A program made the position numbers and the translations under genes. The notes under the pieces are model-generated. The model ran no database searches, was not told the origin of the DNA, and was given only the letters and a program-made list of their open reading frames with translations. Positions 52,882 through 61,187 of a stretch of DNA of 64,000 nucleotides are shown here, one piece after another; position 1 is the first letter of the stretch; the number at the start of each line of letters is the position of its first letter. This DNA is from Lentibacillus cibarius (GTDB taxonomy: Bacteria > Bacillota > Bacilli > Bacillales > Amphibacillaceae), in NCBI RefSeq assembly GCF_005887555.1, contig NZ_VCIA01000001.1:1488001-1552000 (forward strand), written 5' to 3'.

Positions 52882-54756
52882 TTAGCGGCTTAGGCTCCCG
52901 AAGTAGGCATCCGACCATTCGTATAATTGCAGTATATGTTCATAGTCGTCTTCGAAATATTCCATTGGGTCGGATAAGTCGTCAAACTGTCCTCCCCCTT
53001 CCATGTCATAGATTCGGACGTCGTGCCTCACTGTTTCCGGAATAAACAGGACATCATTATTGAAAAAGGCGCCGGACGATAGATAGTACCGCATGCCGAG
53101 CAAGTTGCTGTCATATTGCAGCAGGTCGTGGCCGAAATACAGTCCTTTTGGCTTGACGCCCAGCATATTCAGAAGTGTCGGCATCATGTCGAGTTGTCCG
53201 CCGACTGTATCAATCCGCTCGCCGTTCTCCGCTGTTATGCCGGGGGCTTCGATGATGAACGGAATATTGAACCGATTAAGCAGTGAATAAGGATGGCCGA
53301 GAAGATCATGCAGCAGCTGCACGTCTTCGTCCTTGACAAGCTGCCCGTGCACACCGGAGTGATCGCCATACAATGCGATAACCGATTTATCCCAAATACC
53401 TGCTTGCTTGAGGTCATCGAAAAATTTTCCAAGTACTTTATCCGCATAATGGACAGATTGTAAATAGTTACCTGTCAGTGTGCCTTGGAATTTTTCCGGG
53501 AGATCGAGCCCACGCCTAGCTTCCGGCATTTTAAATGGGGTATGACTGGTCAACGATACTACGTGTGCATAAAATGGCTGCTCCTGCTCCGCGAATGCGT
53601 TTAATTTTTCCATCGTTTTATCATAAAAATACCCATCAGAGGGGCCAAACCCGACAACATCTTTTTCCTCATAAAAGTTATCCAGGCTGTAGTAATCGTC
53701 AAAGCCTAATACCGGATACATCGTACTTCGATTCCAATAATCGATGTCACCAGCATGAAAGGTTGCTGTCCGGTACCCCTGTTCATTCAACAACTTAGGC
53801 AGGGAGGGAATGGCTTTGTCCGCTAATTGATCCGATGTCGGTGTATCGCCAACCGGGTAGATCGATGTATTCATCATGAACTCGGCATCGGATGTATTCC
53901 CAGCGCCAATCTGCTGATACACATTGTCGAAATAAAGGCTCTCGTCCAGCCAAGCATTGATATTAGGCGTGATCTCCTGGCCATTTACTTCTAAATTAAT
54001 AACAAAATCCTGTAGTGACTCAATTTGCAACACGATTAAGTTCCGATCTTTGGCAACGTTATAATGCGTATGCTCCGAAAATGGGACCGGTTCATTCCCT
54101 TTCATTTGAATGATGTCGTCGACTGTGACATCATTTAACACTTCGCCAGGATCAACCTCACCGACCGTATCCGAATATAGTTTAATCGCTTGTGCGTTCA
54201 GCACACCATGGTCCTCGGAAAACAGCGTCTGATCCAATATACGCTTATCTTTGTTCGTTACGAAATCGACGGAAACGATCATTAGACAAGCTACGAGCAC
54301 AGGAAGCAGAAACTTTTTCGGAAGCCGGACATTTGCCGGATAGATAAAACCTTTTCGGAATAAAAGCAACACACCCAGAATAAGAAAGTCCACAAAATAT
54401 AGCATGTCCTGGCGTTCCAGGAGCATTATAATACTATCACTAACCGAACCAACCTGATTCATCTGCCCCAAATCATGATATGTTGGAACAGTTCCGAAAT
54501 AGCGTTCATAGACGGTCATACTGAAAAACAGGACGGATAATAACAAGTCCAGTACCACATATCCAAGTAATTTACCTTTACCACATACCAAGTCAATGAA
54601 AATGAAAAGGATAAAAACAACACTCAGTTCATACCAAAATGTGTGGAGTATATTCGAGTCACCAAATAAATGATAGCGAAGAAAGAAAAATTTCAAAGCA
54701 ATCACAACGGCGAAAAAAACAAAATATGATTTCAAAACCTTTTTTACCTGCACCAT
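52882..54756 (-). CDS. LTA synthase family protein (alkaline-phosphatase-fold phosphoglycerol transferase)
   Basis: The start at 54756 (MVQVKKVLKSYFVFF) follows AGAGGTGA; a longer frame upstream only translates GC-rich repeats. The 624-residue protein has five N-terminal membrane helices and an extracellular sulfatase-like domain. Its conserved points are VLQIESLQDFV (metal-binding Glu), the catalytic threonine in GNTSDAEFMMN, and ALYGDHSGVHG (Asp-His). LtaS enzymes polymerise glycerol phosphate from phosphatidylglycerol into lipoteichoic acid. Whether this is the main LtaS or a YfnI/YqgS-type paralogue cannot be told. Confidence 0.88.
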   Translation of the reverse strand: MVQVKKVLKSYFVFFAVVIALKFFFLRYHLFGDSNILHTFWYELSVVFILFIFIDLVCGKGKLLGYVVLDLLLSVLFFSMTVYERYFGTVPTYHDLGQMNQVGSVSDSIIMLLERQDMLYFVDFLILGVLLLFRKGFIYPANVRLPKKFLLPVLVACLMIVSVDFVTNKDKRILDQTLFSEDHGVLNAQAIKLYSDTVGEVDPGEVLNDVTVDDIIQMKGNEPVPFSEHTHYNVAKDRNLIVLQIESLQDFVINLEVNGQEITPNINAWLDESLYFDNVYQQIGAGNTSDAEFMMNTSIYPVGDTPTSDQLADKAIPSLPKLLNEQGYRTATFHAGDIDYWNRSTMYPVLGFDDYYSLDNFYEEKDVVGFGPSDGYFYDKTMEKLNAFAEQEQPFYAHVVSLTSHTPFKMPEARRGLDLPEKFQGTLTGNYLQSVHYADKVLGKFFDDLKQAGIWDKSVIALYGDHSGVHGQLVKDEDVQLLHDLLGHPYSLLNRFNIPFIIEAPGITAENGERIDTVGGQLDMMPTLLNMLGVKPKGLYFGHDLLQYDSNLLGMRYYLSSGAFFNNDVLFIPETVRHDVRIYDMEGGGQFDDLSDPMEYFEDDYEHILQLYEWSDAYFGSLSR

Positions 54757-54829
54757 GTCAAAAGTCACCTCTACTGAATCATAATAGCACGTAACAGATT
54801 TGTAAAGCCGCATATGAGTCCCAGGCACG

Positions 54830-54945
54830 GGGGCGGGGCGGTCCGCGGGGACAGGCTCGTTGGTCCAGCTTCCTCCCGGTTGCGGGGACGCTGTCGCTCG
54901 ACTTTGGGGGCGTGTCGCTCGAGTTTGGGGGCGTGTCGCTCGAGG
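54830..54945. repeat. Single GGGGACAGGCTC element and short GTCGCTCGAG array
   Basis: A GCGGGGACAGGCTCG segment (54846-54860) resembles the 45-bp array unit. It is followed by three GTCGCTCGA boxes at 54893, 54914 and 54935, again exactly 21 bp apart. The same boxes form a 12-copy array at 61.2 kb. The region 54757-55076 has no gene apart from these repeats and the hairpin below. Confidence 0.65.
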
Positions 54946-54952
54946 ATTGGAT

Positions 54953-54999
54953 GGTGCCAGGCACGCACACAATTCAGAATTGTCTCGGTGCCTGGCACC
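54953..54999. repeat. GGTGCCAGGCAC inverted repeat
   Basis: GGTGCCAGGCAC at the left and GGTGCCTGGCACC at the right, with inner AATTC/GAATT, form a 47-base imperfect palindrome. Short GTGCCTGGCAC/GTGCCTGTCAC elements of this kind are scattered through many Bacillaceae genomes. It lies between divergent genes, so it is not simply a terminator. Confidence 0.6.
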
Positions 55000-55076
55000 C
55001 CGCACACGAAGTTTCAGGATGTGCTACAATCGGGTTGATTATGTAAGCCCTATCAATTTAGCGAGGGGGATTTTTG

Positions 55077-55133
55077 ATGAATAAAATCAGCTTAGGTAAT
55101 AGTGATTTTGAAGTAAAGAGGTGGATAATATGA
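55077..55133 (+). CDS. 18-codon ORF resembling an aldo/keto reductase N-terminus
   Basis: After GAGGGGGA, the ORF reads MNKISLGNSDFEVKRWII and its TGA overlaps the ATG of the C39-like gene. The first 13 residues match the usual start of aldo/keto reductases (K-x-x-L-G-N-S-D-L-E-V-S). It is probably the stub of a lost reductase gene that now serves as a translated leader for the next gene. Confidence 0.4.
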   Translation: MNKISLGNSDFEVKRWII

Positions 55134-55747
55134 CTGAATCAAAATGGAAGGTACTCATTCAAGGTGTGCCAGCCTATTACCAATACCCGGAGCTGCCAAC
55201 CGGATGTGAGGCGACGTCACTAGCGATGCTGTTGAGTTGGGGACTTGGTCGGGATGTGAGTAAATATGACGTAGCGGATACATTACGCAAGGGTGCCAAA
55301 GTTCGATTAGTCGATGGCGAGCGTACAGGAGCGAATCCGAATAAATCGTTTGTCGGCGATCCGTACACCGACTCGGATGATGGTAGTTATGGTGTGTTTG
55401 AAAGGCCAATTTTAGAAGCGCTTGATGTGTTCATGTCCGGCCGCGGTGTTGACTTGACCGGTACGTCGTTTGATGCGCTGCTTGATGTCATTCGTTCCGG
55501 GAAACCGGTGCTCGCATGGACGACGCTTGAGCAGCGGGAAACATTTTACGGATTGTCGTGGACCGATGCTGATGGCGACGTGATTGACTGGTATGAAAAT
55601 GAGCATGCCGTAGTGATTATCGGGATTGACGGGGATGATGTCATTGCACATGATCCGCATACCGGGAAAGCGGAACATTACGAACGGGACCTTTTTGAAC
55701 GGAATTGGCGCTCGATGGGCAAGCGTGCCGTGACATTGGACGCGTAA
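55130..55747 (+). CDS. C39-like cysteine peptidase family protein
   Basis: The start at 55130 has AGAGGTG upstream and overlaps the 18-codon ORF stop. The 205-residue protein has the C39_2-type fold: LPTGCEATSLAMLLSWGLG with the catalytic cysteine, ENEHAVVIIGID with the histidine and IAHDPHTG with the aspartate. No signal peptide is visible, although these proteins are often exported. Substrate is unknown. It is the only rightward gene in this part of the window. Confidence 0.8.
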   Translation: MTESKWKVLIQGVPAYYQYPELPTGCEATSLAMLLSWGLGRDVSKYDVADTLRKGAKVRLVDGERTGANPNKSFVGDPYTDSDDGSYGVFERPILEALDVFMSGRGVDLTGTSFDALLDVIRSGKPVLAWTTLEQRETFYGLSWTDADGDVIDWYENEHAVVIIGIDGDDVIAHDPHTGKAEHYERDLFERNWRSMGKRAVTLDA

Positions 55748-55799
55748 GGATCTATAGTTGCAAATTTAGGAGCAGAGCCGAGCGCTTCGTATGGTCGCG

Positions 55800-55920
55800 G
55801 AAATACATGCAGGCGTGCGGCTTAGGATGCGCGAGCTCGGTCCAGGCTGGGCTGCGCGACTTTTCCATTCTCGCGAGCGTTTCACTCCGGGCCGCGCGAC
55901 TTTTCCTGTTTTCGCGTGAA
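55800..55920. repeat. Dispersed CGCGCGACTTTTCC-type repeats
   Basis: GCGCGACTTTTCCATT and GGGCCGCGCGACTTTTCC, with a CGCGAGCGTTTCACTCC spacer, alternate across 120 bases. They resemble the sequences at 59.46-59.56 kb and 63.18-63.23 kb. A partial GTAAACCTGTCCCC follows. No gene is supported in 55748-55951. Confidence 0.6.
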
Positions 55921-55951
55921 ATTGAGAAAGTAAACCTGTCCCCATGTCCAT

Positions 55952-56161
55952 TTACTTCAATAGCTTTTTTAAATTCTCAAGTTCTTCTTCAGTCATTGTG
56001 ATGCCTTTGCCCATTTTTTCCTTATCTGGGGACCAGTCTCGTAAATCATATTTGGGTTCCCGGTCATTCCAGCTGACGATATTCAGTTCTTTCGTCCAGC
56101 CTTTAGGTGATTCGGATAGAACGCCAATCGTTTCTTTGATTTCATAGTTAATGTTAGCCAT
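55952..56161 (-). CDS. PC4/YdbC-family DNA-binding protein
   Basis: The 69-residue protein contains the PC4-like block LSESPKGWTKELNIVSWNDR and KYDLRDWSPDKEKMGKGITM, followed by TEEELENLKKLL. Bacterial YdbC proteins with this pattern form dimers that bind single-stranded DNA in the manner of the eukaryotic coactivator PC4. AAAGGAG precedes the ATG. The gene is monocistronic here. Confidence 0.85.
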   Translation of the reverse strand: MANINYEIKETIGVLSESPKGWTKELNIVSWNDREPKYDLRDWSPDKEKMGKGITMTEEELENLKKLLK

Positions 56162-56236
56162 GTTTCTGTCTCCTTTTATCGATTATACTTTTTCGGAACC
56201 GTTCAATGAATGCTTTCTGATATATAGAACCCACCA

Positions 56237-56458
56237 TCAATTTTCCTGCCTTAACCTCTCAATTTCTTCTTCACTTAGCTGTGTTACCTTTGCAATAAAT
56301 GCTGTTGACGCTCCTTCGCTTATCATGGCAAGTGCCATTTCCTTGATCGCTTTTTCTTTTCCGATTTCCTTTCCAATTTCCTTTCCCTTTTCCTCATATG
56401 AAATTGGCAGCTCCATGATTTTCTCCACATCGGGGGATTTTTTAACCTCTTTCATCAA
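56237..56458 (-). CDS. Freestanding copy of the Rpn-type C-terminal segment (copy 3)
   Basis: The 72-73-residue ORF (MKEVKKSPDVEKIMELPISY to LSEEEIERLRQEN) is nearly identical to the end of the 315-residue nuclease gene at 56825. It keeps an AGGAGG site 8-11 bases before TTG/ATG. The KGKEIGKE repeat is shorter than in the parent. It could be expressed alone as a small helical protein. Alternatively it is just the debris of a tandem duplication. Confidence 0.5.
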   Translation of the reverse strand: MMKEVKKSPDVEKIMELPISYEEKGKEIGKEIGKEKAIKEMALAMISEGASTAFIAKVTQLSEEEIERLRQEN

Positions 56459-56536
56459 GGTTGCTTCCTCCTCTTCATTTAATGCGAGATACCTTTCGAA
56501 AAAGCCGTAAATGACAAAATGACATGGAACCCACCA

Positions 56537-56746
56537 TCAATTTTTCTGCCTCAACCTATCAATTTCTTCTTCACTTAGCTGTGTTACCTTTGCAATAAAT
56601 GCTGTTGACGCTCCTTCGCTTATCATGGCAAGTGCCATTTCCTTGATCGCTTTTTCTTTTCCTTTTTCCTTTCCCTTTTCCTCATACGAAATTGGCAGCT
56701 CCATGATTTTCTCCACATCGGGCGATTTTTTAACCTCTTTCATCAA
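56537..56746 (-). CDS. Freestanding copy of the Rpn-type C-terminal segment (copy 2)
   Basis: This 68-69-residue ORF repeats the same segment 288 bases from the parent's end. It has the same AGGAGG, a TTG-ATG start and the shortest repeat run (EEKGKEKGKEKAIKEM). A TAA just above the ribosome site separates it from any upstream frame, so it could only be translated from its own start. Conservation of the reading frame and ribosome site in both copies hints at use. Confidence 0.5.
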   Translation of the reverse strand: MMKEVKKSPDVEKIMELPISYEEKGKEKGKEKAIKEMALAMISEGASTAFIAKVTQLSEEEIDRLRQKN

Positions 56747-56824
56747 GGTTGCTTCCTCCTCTTAATTTAATGCGAGATACCTTTCGAAAAAGCCGTAAAT
56801 GACAAAATGACATGAAACCCACCA

Positions 56825-57772
56825 TCAATTTTTCTGCCTCAACCTCTCAATTTCTTCTTCACTTAGCTGTGTTACCTTTGCAATAAATGCTGTTGACGCT
56901 CCTTCGCTTATCATAGCAAGCGCCATTTCCTTGATCGCTTTTTCTTTTCCGATTTCTTTTCCTTTTTCCTTTCCGATTTCTTTTCCGATTTCCTTTCCAA
57001 TTTCTTTTCCTTTTTCCTTCCCTTTTTCCTCATACGAAATTGGCAGCTCCATGATTTTCTCCGCATCGGGCGATTTTTTAACCTCTTTCATCAAGGTTGC
57101 TTCCTCCTCTTCATTTAATGTGAGATACCTTTCGAAAAAGCCGTAAATGAGTCTTGTTCTAGCCGGGTCAAGTTCCATTCGGGCCATCATCCGCAAAAAT
57201 TCTAGTTTCACCTGCACCTTTTCCTTTTCCGTGTAGCCCATTTTACTTAACAGGGCTGCTGCCGCCGGATTGTCGGATAGAATATAGTCGCGCCAGTGTT
57301 TTTTTCGCAATTCGAGCATGAGAAAGTTAAATGTCAATACATGAAAGAAAGGAAAAGACATTTCAAACGTGTGTTGTTCGTGTCGTTTTTCATCGTAACT
57401 AAACACAGCAATCGGGATAATTGGTTTTCTATACTTATTATAAAGCATGCTGAAATAGTGATACATTCGTTCATGGAAATGGGGCTGGCTTGAGCTTTGT
57501 GGTTCGACATGGATGATTAGAACTGCATCCTCATCTTTGCCTTTTGTTTCCATAACGATATCGAGTCTTTTTGCCTCTCCCTCATGCATGTCGGAAAAAA
57601 CTTCTTCGGACAGCGGTTTGATGTGTTGAAAATCAATATGTTCATGCACCTCCGGGAAGAAGGCACGCAAAAATTCCTCGAAAAATGTGTGGATCAATTC
57701 CTTGAATAAGTGATCGTGGTGAATATACGTGGTTGTGTTTGATTCTTCTCGTACAAGTGTAGCTGCTTGCAT
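56825..57772 (-). CDS. Rpn-type PD-(D/E)XK nuclease/transposase-like protein
   Basis: The 315-residue protein has the Rpn-like start HHDHLFKELIHTFFEEFLRA and the nuclease core AKRLDIVMETKGKDEDAVLI then IHVEPQSS, giving a D...E-x-Q pattern. A helical region (FERYLTLNEEEEATLMKEV) and a charged run of KGKEIGKE units follow, then MALAMISEGASTAFIAKVTQ. Rpn proteins are reported as DNA endonucleases with roles in recombination and phage defence. An internal AGGAGG lies before TTG/ATG at 57094/57091, which would yield an 88-residue C-terminal protein as described for enteric rpn genes. Confidence 0.7.
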   Translation of the reverse strand: MQAATLVREESNTTTYIHHDHLFKELIHTFFEEFLRAFFPEVHEHIDFQHIKPLSEEVFSDMHEGEAKRLDIVMETKGKDEDAVLIIHVEPQSSSQPHFHERMYHYFSMLYNKYRKPIIPIAVFSYDEKRHEQHTFEMSFPFFHVLTFNFLMLELRKKHWRDYILSDNPAAAALLSKMGYTEKEKVQVKLEFLRMMARMELDPARTRLIYGFFERYLTLNEEEEATLMKEVKKSPDAEKIMELPISYEEKGKEKGKEIGKEIGKEIGKEKGKEIGKEKAIKEMALAMISEGASTAFIAKVTQLSEEEIERLRQKN

Positions 57773-57907
57773 TTTAACACATCCTTTATGGGGGAATGAA
57801 GAGAGTCAGGATGTATGGTCTAATGATAATATAACACAAAAGAACATCAGGAACAAGTGTTCTAGTAAAATTTTTTTATAATTTTTCGAGCCTGCTCTAC
57901 AAATGAA

Positions 57908-57930
57908 CCCCCGGCGCCACTGTACCGGGG
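57908..57930 (-). terminator. Hairpin after the APC permease gene
   Basis: CCCCCGGCGCC and the GTACCGGGG arm form a short GC stem about 10 bases below the permease stop. The T-rich flank is poor, so efficiency is uncertain. Confidence 0.45.
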
Positions 57931-57941
57931 ATTCCTTCTAA

Positions 57942-59402
57942 TTATATTTGGTTTTTTGCTCGGATTTGTTTGTTTCCAGTGATGAGATAGTTGAGTTCTT
58001 CTTTTGGTATATTGCTCAGTTCGGTCCGGTTGGAGAGATAAAACGCGACACCAAGTACAATCCAGATGACGAGTGCGATTATTGATTCCACGCCGAGTGC
58101 TGCCGGTGATCCTGGAATTAACAAGAGGCCCAAGAACGTGATACTAGCCAGCATTCCTAATCCGGCAAATGCTTTCTTTAATGGTGCGACAACTTGTGTA
58201 TCTGGATTGAACTTTTTTGTCCGCGACCAAGTAAACAACGTGAATGCTGTGTAGCATGTATAAAAATATGCAATCGTTACACCAATGGATGACATATCAA
58301 CCACCCACGTGAGCGCTTGCCGTCCGAACCATGGCGCGATAGCTGCAACAATGACTGTAAACAGGATGCCGATATATGGCGTCTTATATGTCGGGTGTAA
58401 TTTGGAAAAGATTTCCGGAATAATTTTTGCCCGTGACATGGCGAATAGCAGACGGCTCGATGAAATAATGAATCCGTTCAATCCGGTGAAAATTCCCATC
58501 GTTAGTGCGGTCACAAGAATAACGAGTCCGATCGTGCCGAGCAAGCCTTGGATGGCGGCTCCGGTACCCCATGTCTTTTCTTGGGCGACGAGCTGTTCCC
58601 ATGGCGCAATCATGGAGGTTGCAACGATCATCATGCTGTACAAGACAGCTGCGAAAAAAATAGCTAGGATAATGAGCGTAAATGCTTTTCTGGAGGAAAA
58701 ATGAAATTCCTCCGCTGCCTGTGGAACATTATCAAAACCGACATAAGCCCACGGCGCGATGGCCACGATCGAAATAATCGCGGCAAATGCAGGTGTGTCA
58801 GTCGGAAAAAGCGGTGCGACATTGGAAAGCCCTGAACCAGGATGCACCCCTACCATCGACGTAATAACGACAACACCAATGACCATGATAGTGCAAAATA
58901 TAAACTGCATGCGGCCGGAAAGTCCGGTCCCTCTCATATTAAAATAACCAAAAATGCCTAGAATGGCGGATGCAATGATCACTTCCATCAAATACACATT
59001 CCAGCCGGCAATTGTGTATAAATGGAATGTTTCGAGAATCGTCGGGAAAACAAATTTAACCATTAATGCGAAGGCGGACGCGTTCAAGGCAACAATGCAC
59101 AAATAGCCGAGTGTCAAAAACCACCCGCAGATGAATGCGTGTACGCGTCCGAGGCTGATATACGAATAAGCGAACTCGCCGCCTGAAACGGGAAAGCTTT
59201 TAATGAGGAATCCATAGCTGATGGCAATCAGCATCATTAAAAGCGCGCCGATGCTGAGTCCAATCATCACACCTAAAGGGCCGGCTGTAGACATCCAAGT
59301 TGTCGGCTGCACAAACGCCCCCCAGCCAATCGATGATCCAAGCGCAATTGCCCAGACCCAATGCGGCTTCAATGTTTGCTTCAATGTCGTACGTTCTTCC
59401 AT
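57942..59402 (-). CDS. APC-superfamily amino acid permease
   Basis: The start at 59402 (MEERTTLKQTLKPHWVWAIA) follows AAAGGAG; the longer frame upstream crosses GC-rich repeats. The 486-residue protein has 12 or more membrane helices and the family glycine motif GSSIGWGAFVQP in helix one. ISYGFLIKSFPVSGGEFAYS (helix two-three) and IVAIAPWAYVGFDNVPQAAEEF (helix six-seven) follow. It most likely imports amino acids or polyamines with protons or sodium. The substrate is not evident. Confidence 0.8.
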   Translation of the reverse strand: MEERTTLKQTLKPHWVWAIALGSSIGWGAFVQPTTWMSTAGPLGVMIGLSIGALLMMLIAISYGFLIKSFPVSGGEFAYSYISLGRVHAFICGWFLTLGYLCIVALNASAFALMVKFVFPTILETFHLYTIAGWNVYLMEVIIASAILGIFGYFNMRGTGLSGRMQFIFCTIMVIGVVVITSMVGVHPGSGLSNVAPLFPTDTPAFAAIISIVAIAPWAYVGFDNVPQAAEEFHFSSRKAFTLIILAIFFAAVLYSMMIVATSMIAPWEQLVAQEKTWGTGAAIQGLLGTIGLVILVTALTMGIFTGLNGFIISSSRLLFAMSRAKIIPEIFSKLHPTYKTPYIGILFTVIVAAIAPWFGRQALTWVVDMSSIGVTIAYFYTCYTAFTLFTWSRTKKFNPDTQVVAPLKKAFAGLGMLASITFLGLLLIPGSPAALGVESIIALVIWIVLGVAFYLSNRTELSNIPKEELNYLITGNKQIRAKNQI

Positions 59403-59439
59403 GCTTCGTCTCCTTTTTGCAATGGGGTGGCCCGCGGGG

Positions 59440-59560
59440 ACAGGCTCTTTGGGCCAGGTGGTCGCGCGGGTTTCCTGATTTTCGCGCGAATTCCACCCCG
59501 GGCCGCGCGACTTTTCCCGTTTTCGCGCGACTCTCACCCCGGGCCGCGCGACTTTCACCA
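59440..59560. repeat. CGCGCG boxes every 20-21 bp
   Basis: CGCGCG starts at 59463, 59483, 59504, 59524 and 59545, that is, intervals of 20, 21, 20 and 21 bases. The spacers alternate between GACTTTTCCCGTTTT-like and CACCCCGGGC-like sequence. A GCGGGGACAGGCTCTTTGG element precedes the array. It occupies the gap between galU copy 2 and the permease start. Confidence 0.75.
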
Positions 59561-59575
59561 TATTCCCCGCGTTCC

Positions 59576-60463
59576 TTATTGTGAAACTTCTTTAGGTAAT
59601 TTTTGGTTTAGTTCATTTAAATATTCCACTAGTGGTCCGCGCAGGTCGTCGCGTGTGAGGGCGATTTCAATTGTTGTCTGGATGAAGCTGAGCCGCTCGC
59701 CGACGTCATAACGATTCCCCTCAATCTCTAGGGCGAACACACGCTGATTTTTATTCAATTCCTGAATGGCGTCAGTCAGCTGTATTTCACCACCGGCACC
59801 AACTTTTTGTCCTTCCAGAAAGTCAAAAATTTCTGGTGTCAAAATATACCGTCCGATGATCGCCATATTGGATGGTGCGGTTCCTTGTTCAGGTTTCTCC
59901 ACAAAATTTTTCACCTGGTGTAGCTTATCGGCTGTCCCGGTGGGGTCGATGATTCCGTAACGATGTGTTTCGTCGTCCGGAACACTTTTCACGCCAATAA
60001 TGGAGGATTTTGTTTTGTCGTGTTCAGCTATCATTTGCTGCAGGCCCGGTGTTTCGCTCTGAATAATATCGTCACCAAGCAAGATGGCAAATGGATCGTC
60101 CCCGATAAATTTTCGGGCGCACCAGACGGCATGTCCGAGGCCTTTTGGTTCTTTTTGTCGAATGTAATGAATATCGACATTGGCTGATTTGCGGATCCGC
60201 TCGAGCTGTTCAAATTTTTCCTTTTGCATCAGGTTGTCTTCCAGTTCGAGGGAGTGGTCGAAATGGTCTTCAATTGCTCGCTTCCCTTTTCCAGTGACAA
60301 TGATGATGTCCTCAATGCCCGATTTAATCGCTTCATCAACGATATATTCAATCGTCGGCTTGTCCACAATCGGGAGCATCTCTTTTGGCATCGCCTTTGT
60401 CGCGGGTAGAAATCGTGTGCCAAGACCGGCTGCTGGTATAATTGCTTTCTTAATAGGTTGCAT
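59576..60463 (-). CDS. galU: UTP-glucose-1-phosphate uridylyltransferase (copy 2)
   Basis: The 295-residue protein begins [20 protein letters not shown] and shares almost every block with the copy at 27920-28798, including [37 protein letters not shown] and [13 protein letters not shown]. It synthesises UDP-glucose. It is not in a glycan operon, so it may be the housekeeping enzyme for glucolipids and osmotic or wall needs. GGAGG lies before the ATG. Confidence 0.92.
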   Translation of the reverse strand: MQPIKKAIIPAAGLGTRFLPATKAMPKEMLPIVDKPTIEYIVDEAIKSGIEDIIIVTGKGKRAIEDHFDHSLELEDNLMQKEKFEQLERIRKSANVDIHYIRQKEPKGLGHAVWCARKFIGDDPFAILLGDDIIQSETPGLQQMIAEHDKTKSSIIGVKSVPDDETHRYGIIDPTGTADKLHQVKNFVEKPEQGTAPSNMAIIGRYILTPEIFDFLEGQKVGAGGEIQLTDAIQELNKNQRVFALEIEGNRYDVGERLSFIQTTIEIALTRDDLRGPLVEYLNELNQKLPKEVSQ

Positions 60464-60695
60464 AAGTCCCCTCCTCTATTCTTTATTGTATATGAAATTA
60501 GTTTCGGATGCATCGATTGATTGTAGCTGGATAGTATCCGTGAGTTTTGCAGGTTACATTATAGCGGACCGATAGTAGGCAGAGCAAATCGGGATGGTAT
60601 GAATTGTGCGGTCCTTGTCCTGAAAATGAGAGCATGAATGTTTTTCCACGAACATATATATGAATGGGATCTATTGTTAATCGGGAGGCTAGGAC

Positions 60696-61124
60696 ATGCA
60701 ATTTTATTACGGAAACCAGATGCCGCTTCGGGTGCTGGATGAGGCCGAATTTTGGAAGGAAAATGGAGCAGAACATACGGTTGTCATGCGCGAGTTGGTG
60801 ACAAATTTAGAAGAATCGTTTGCCGAGACGCTGAAACAATGGGAAAATGTGCTGGAGACGACGCATCAGCATGTGAAACGATTTATCGAATCGGTCGTCA
60901 GGAGCAACAACCACGTATCTCCCGCGCTTTATAAGCAAGTGCTGGATCTTGTGTCCTTTTGTTTGCAGGAATCTCAAGCATTTATCCAATTTTGCAGGCA
61001 GCTAAAACGAGAAAGTGCGGCGATTTCGGGTAACCATACCGCAAAAGTCGTGATTGACCACATTATTGACGAATCTGAATATTTTATCGGCGTCGCACAG
61101 ACCATTTTGTACGAGCAATACTAA
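60696..61124 (+). CDS. DUF2935-like helical protein
   Basis: The 142-residue protein starts MQFYYGNQMPLRVLDEAEFW and continues KENGAEHTVVMRELVTNLEE. The E-x2-FW...EH pattern and a later acid pair (IDESEYFIGVAQTILYEQ) are typical of the DUF2935 four-helix bundle, which resembles metal-binding ferritin-like folds. GGGAGG precedes the ATG. Function is unknown. It has its own terminator. Confidence 0.6.
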   Translation: MQFYYGNQMPLRVLDEAEFWKENGAEHTVVMRELVTNLEESFAETLKQWENVLETTHQHVKRFIESVVRSNNHVSPALYKQVLDLVSFCLQESQAFIQFCRQLKRESAAISGNHTAKVVIDHIIDESEYFIGVAQTILYEQY

Positions 61125-61129
61125 TGATA

Positions 61130-61157
61130 AAGATACCCTCGCCCAGGGTGTCTTTTT
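61130..61157 (+). terminator. Terminator of the DUF2935-like gene
   Basis: AAGATACCCT pairs with AGGGTGTCTT around CGCCC and runs into TTTTTATT, directly below the stop codon. Confidence 0.85.
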
Positions 61158-61187
61158 TATTGGATAAACTTGGTACGGGGCGGGCGC

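Noticed and set aside
54757..55005. N-terminal extension of the LTA-synthase-like protein
   Set aside because: The extra 83 codons only translate GC-rich intergenic repeats. A good ribosome site supports the start at 54756.
59403..59561. N-terminal extension of the APC permease
   Set aside because: The extra residues translate the CGCGCG repeat. AAAGGAG supports the start at 59402.
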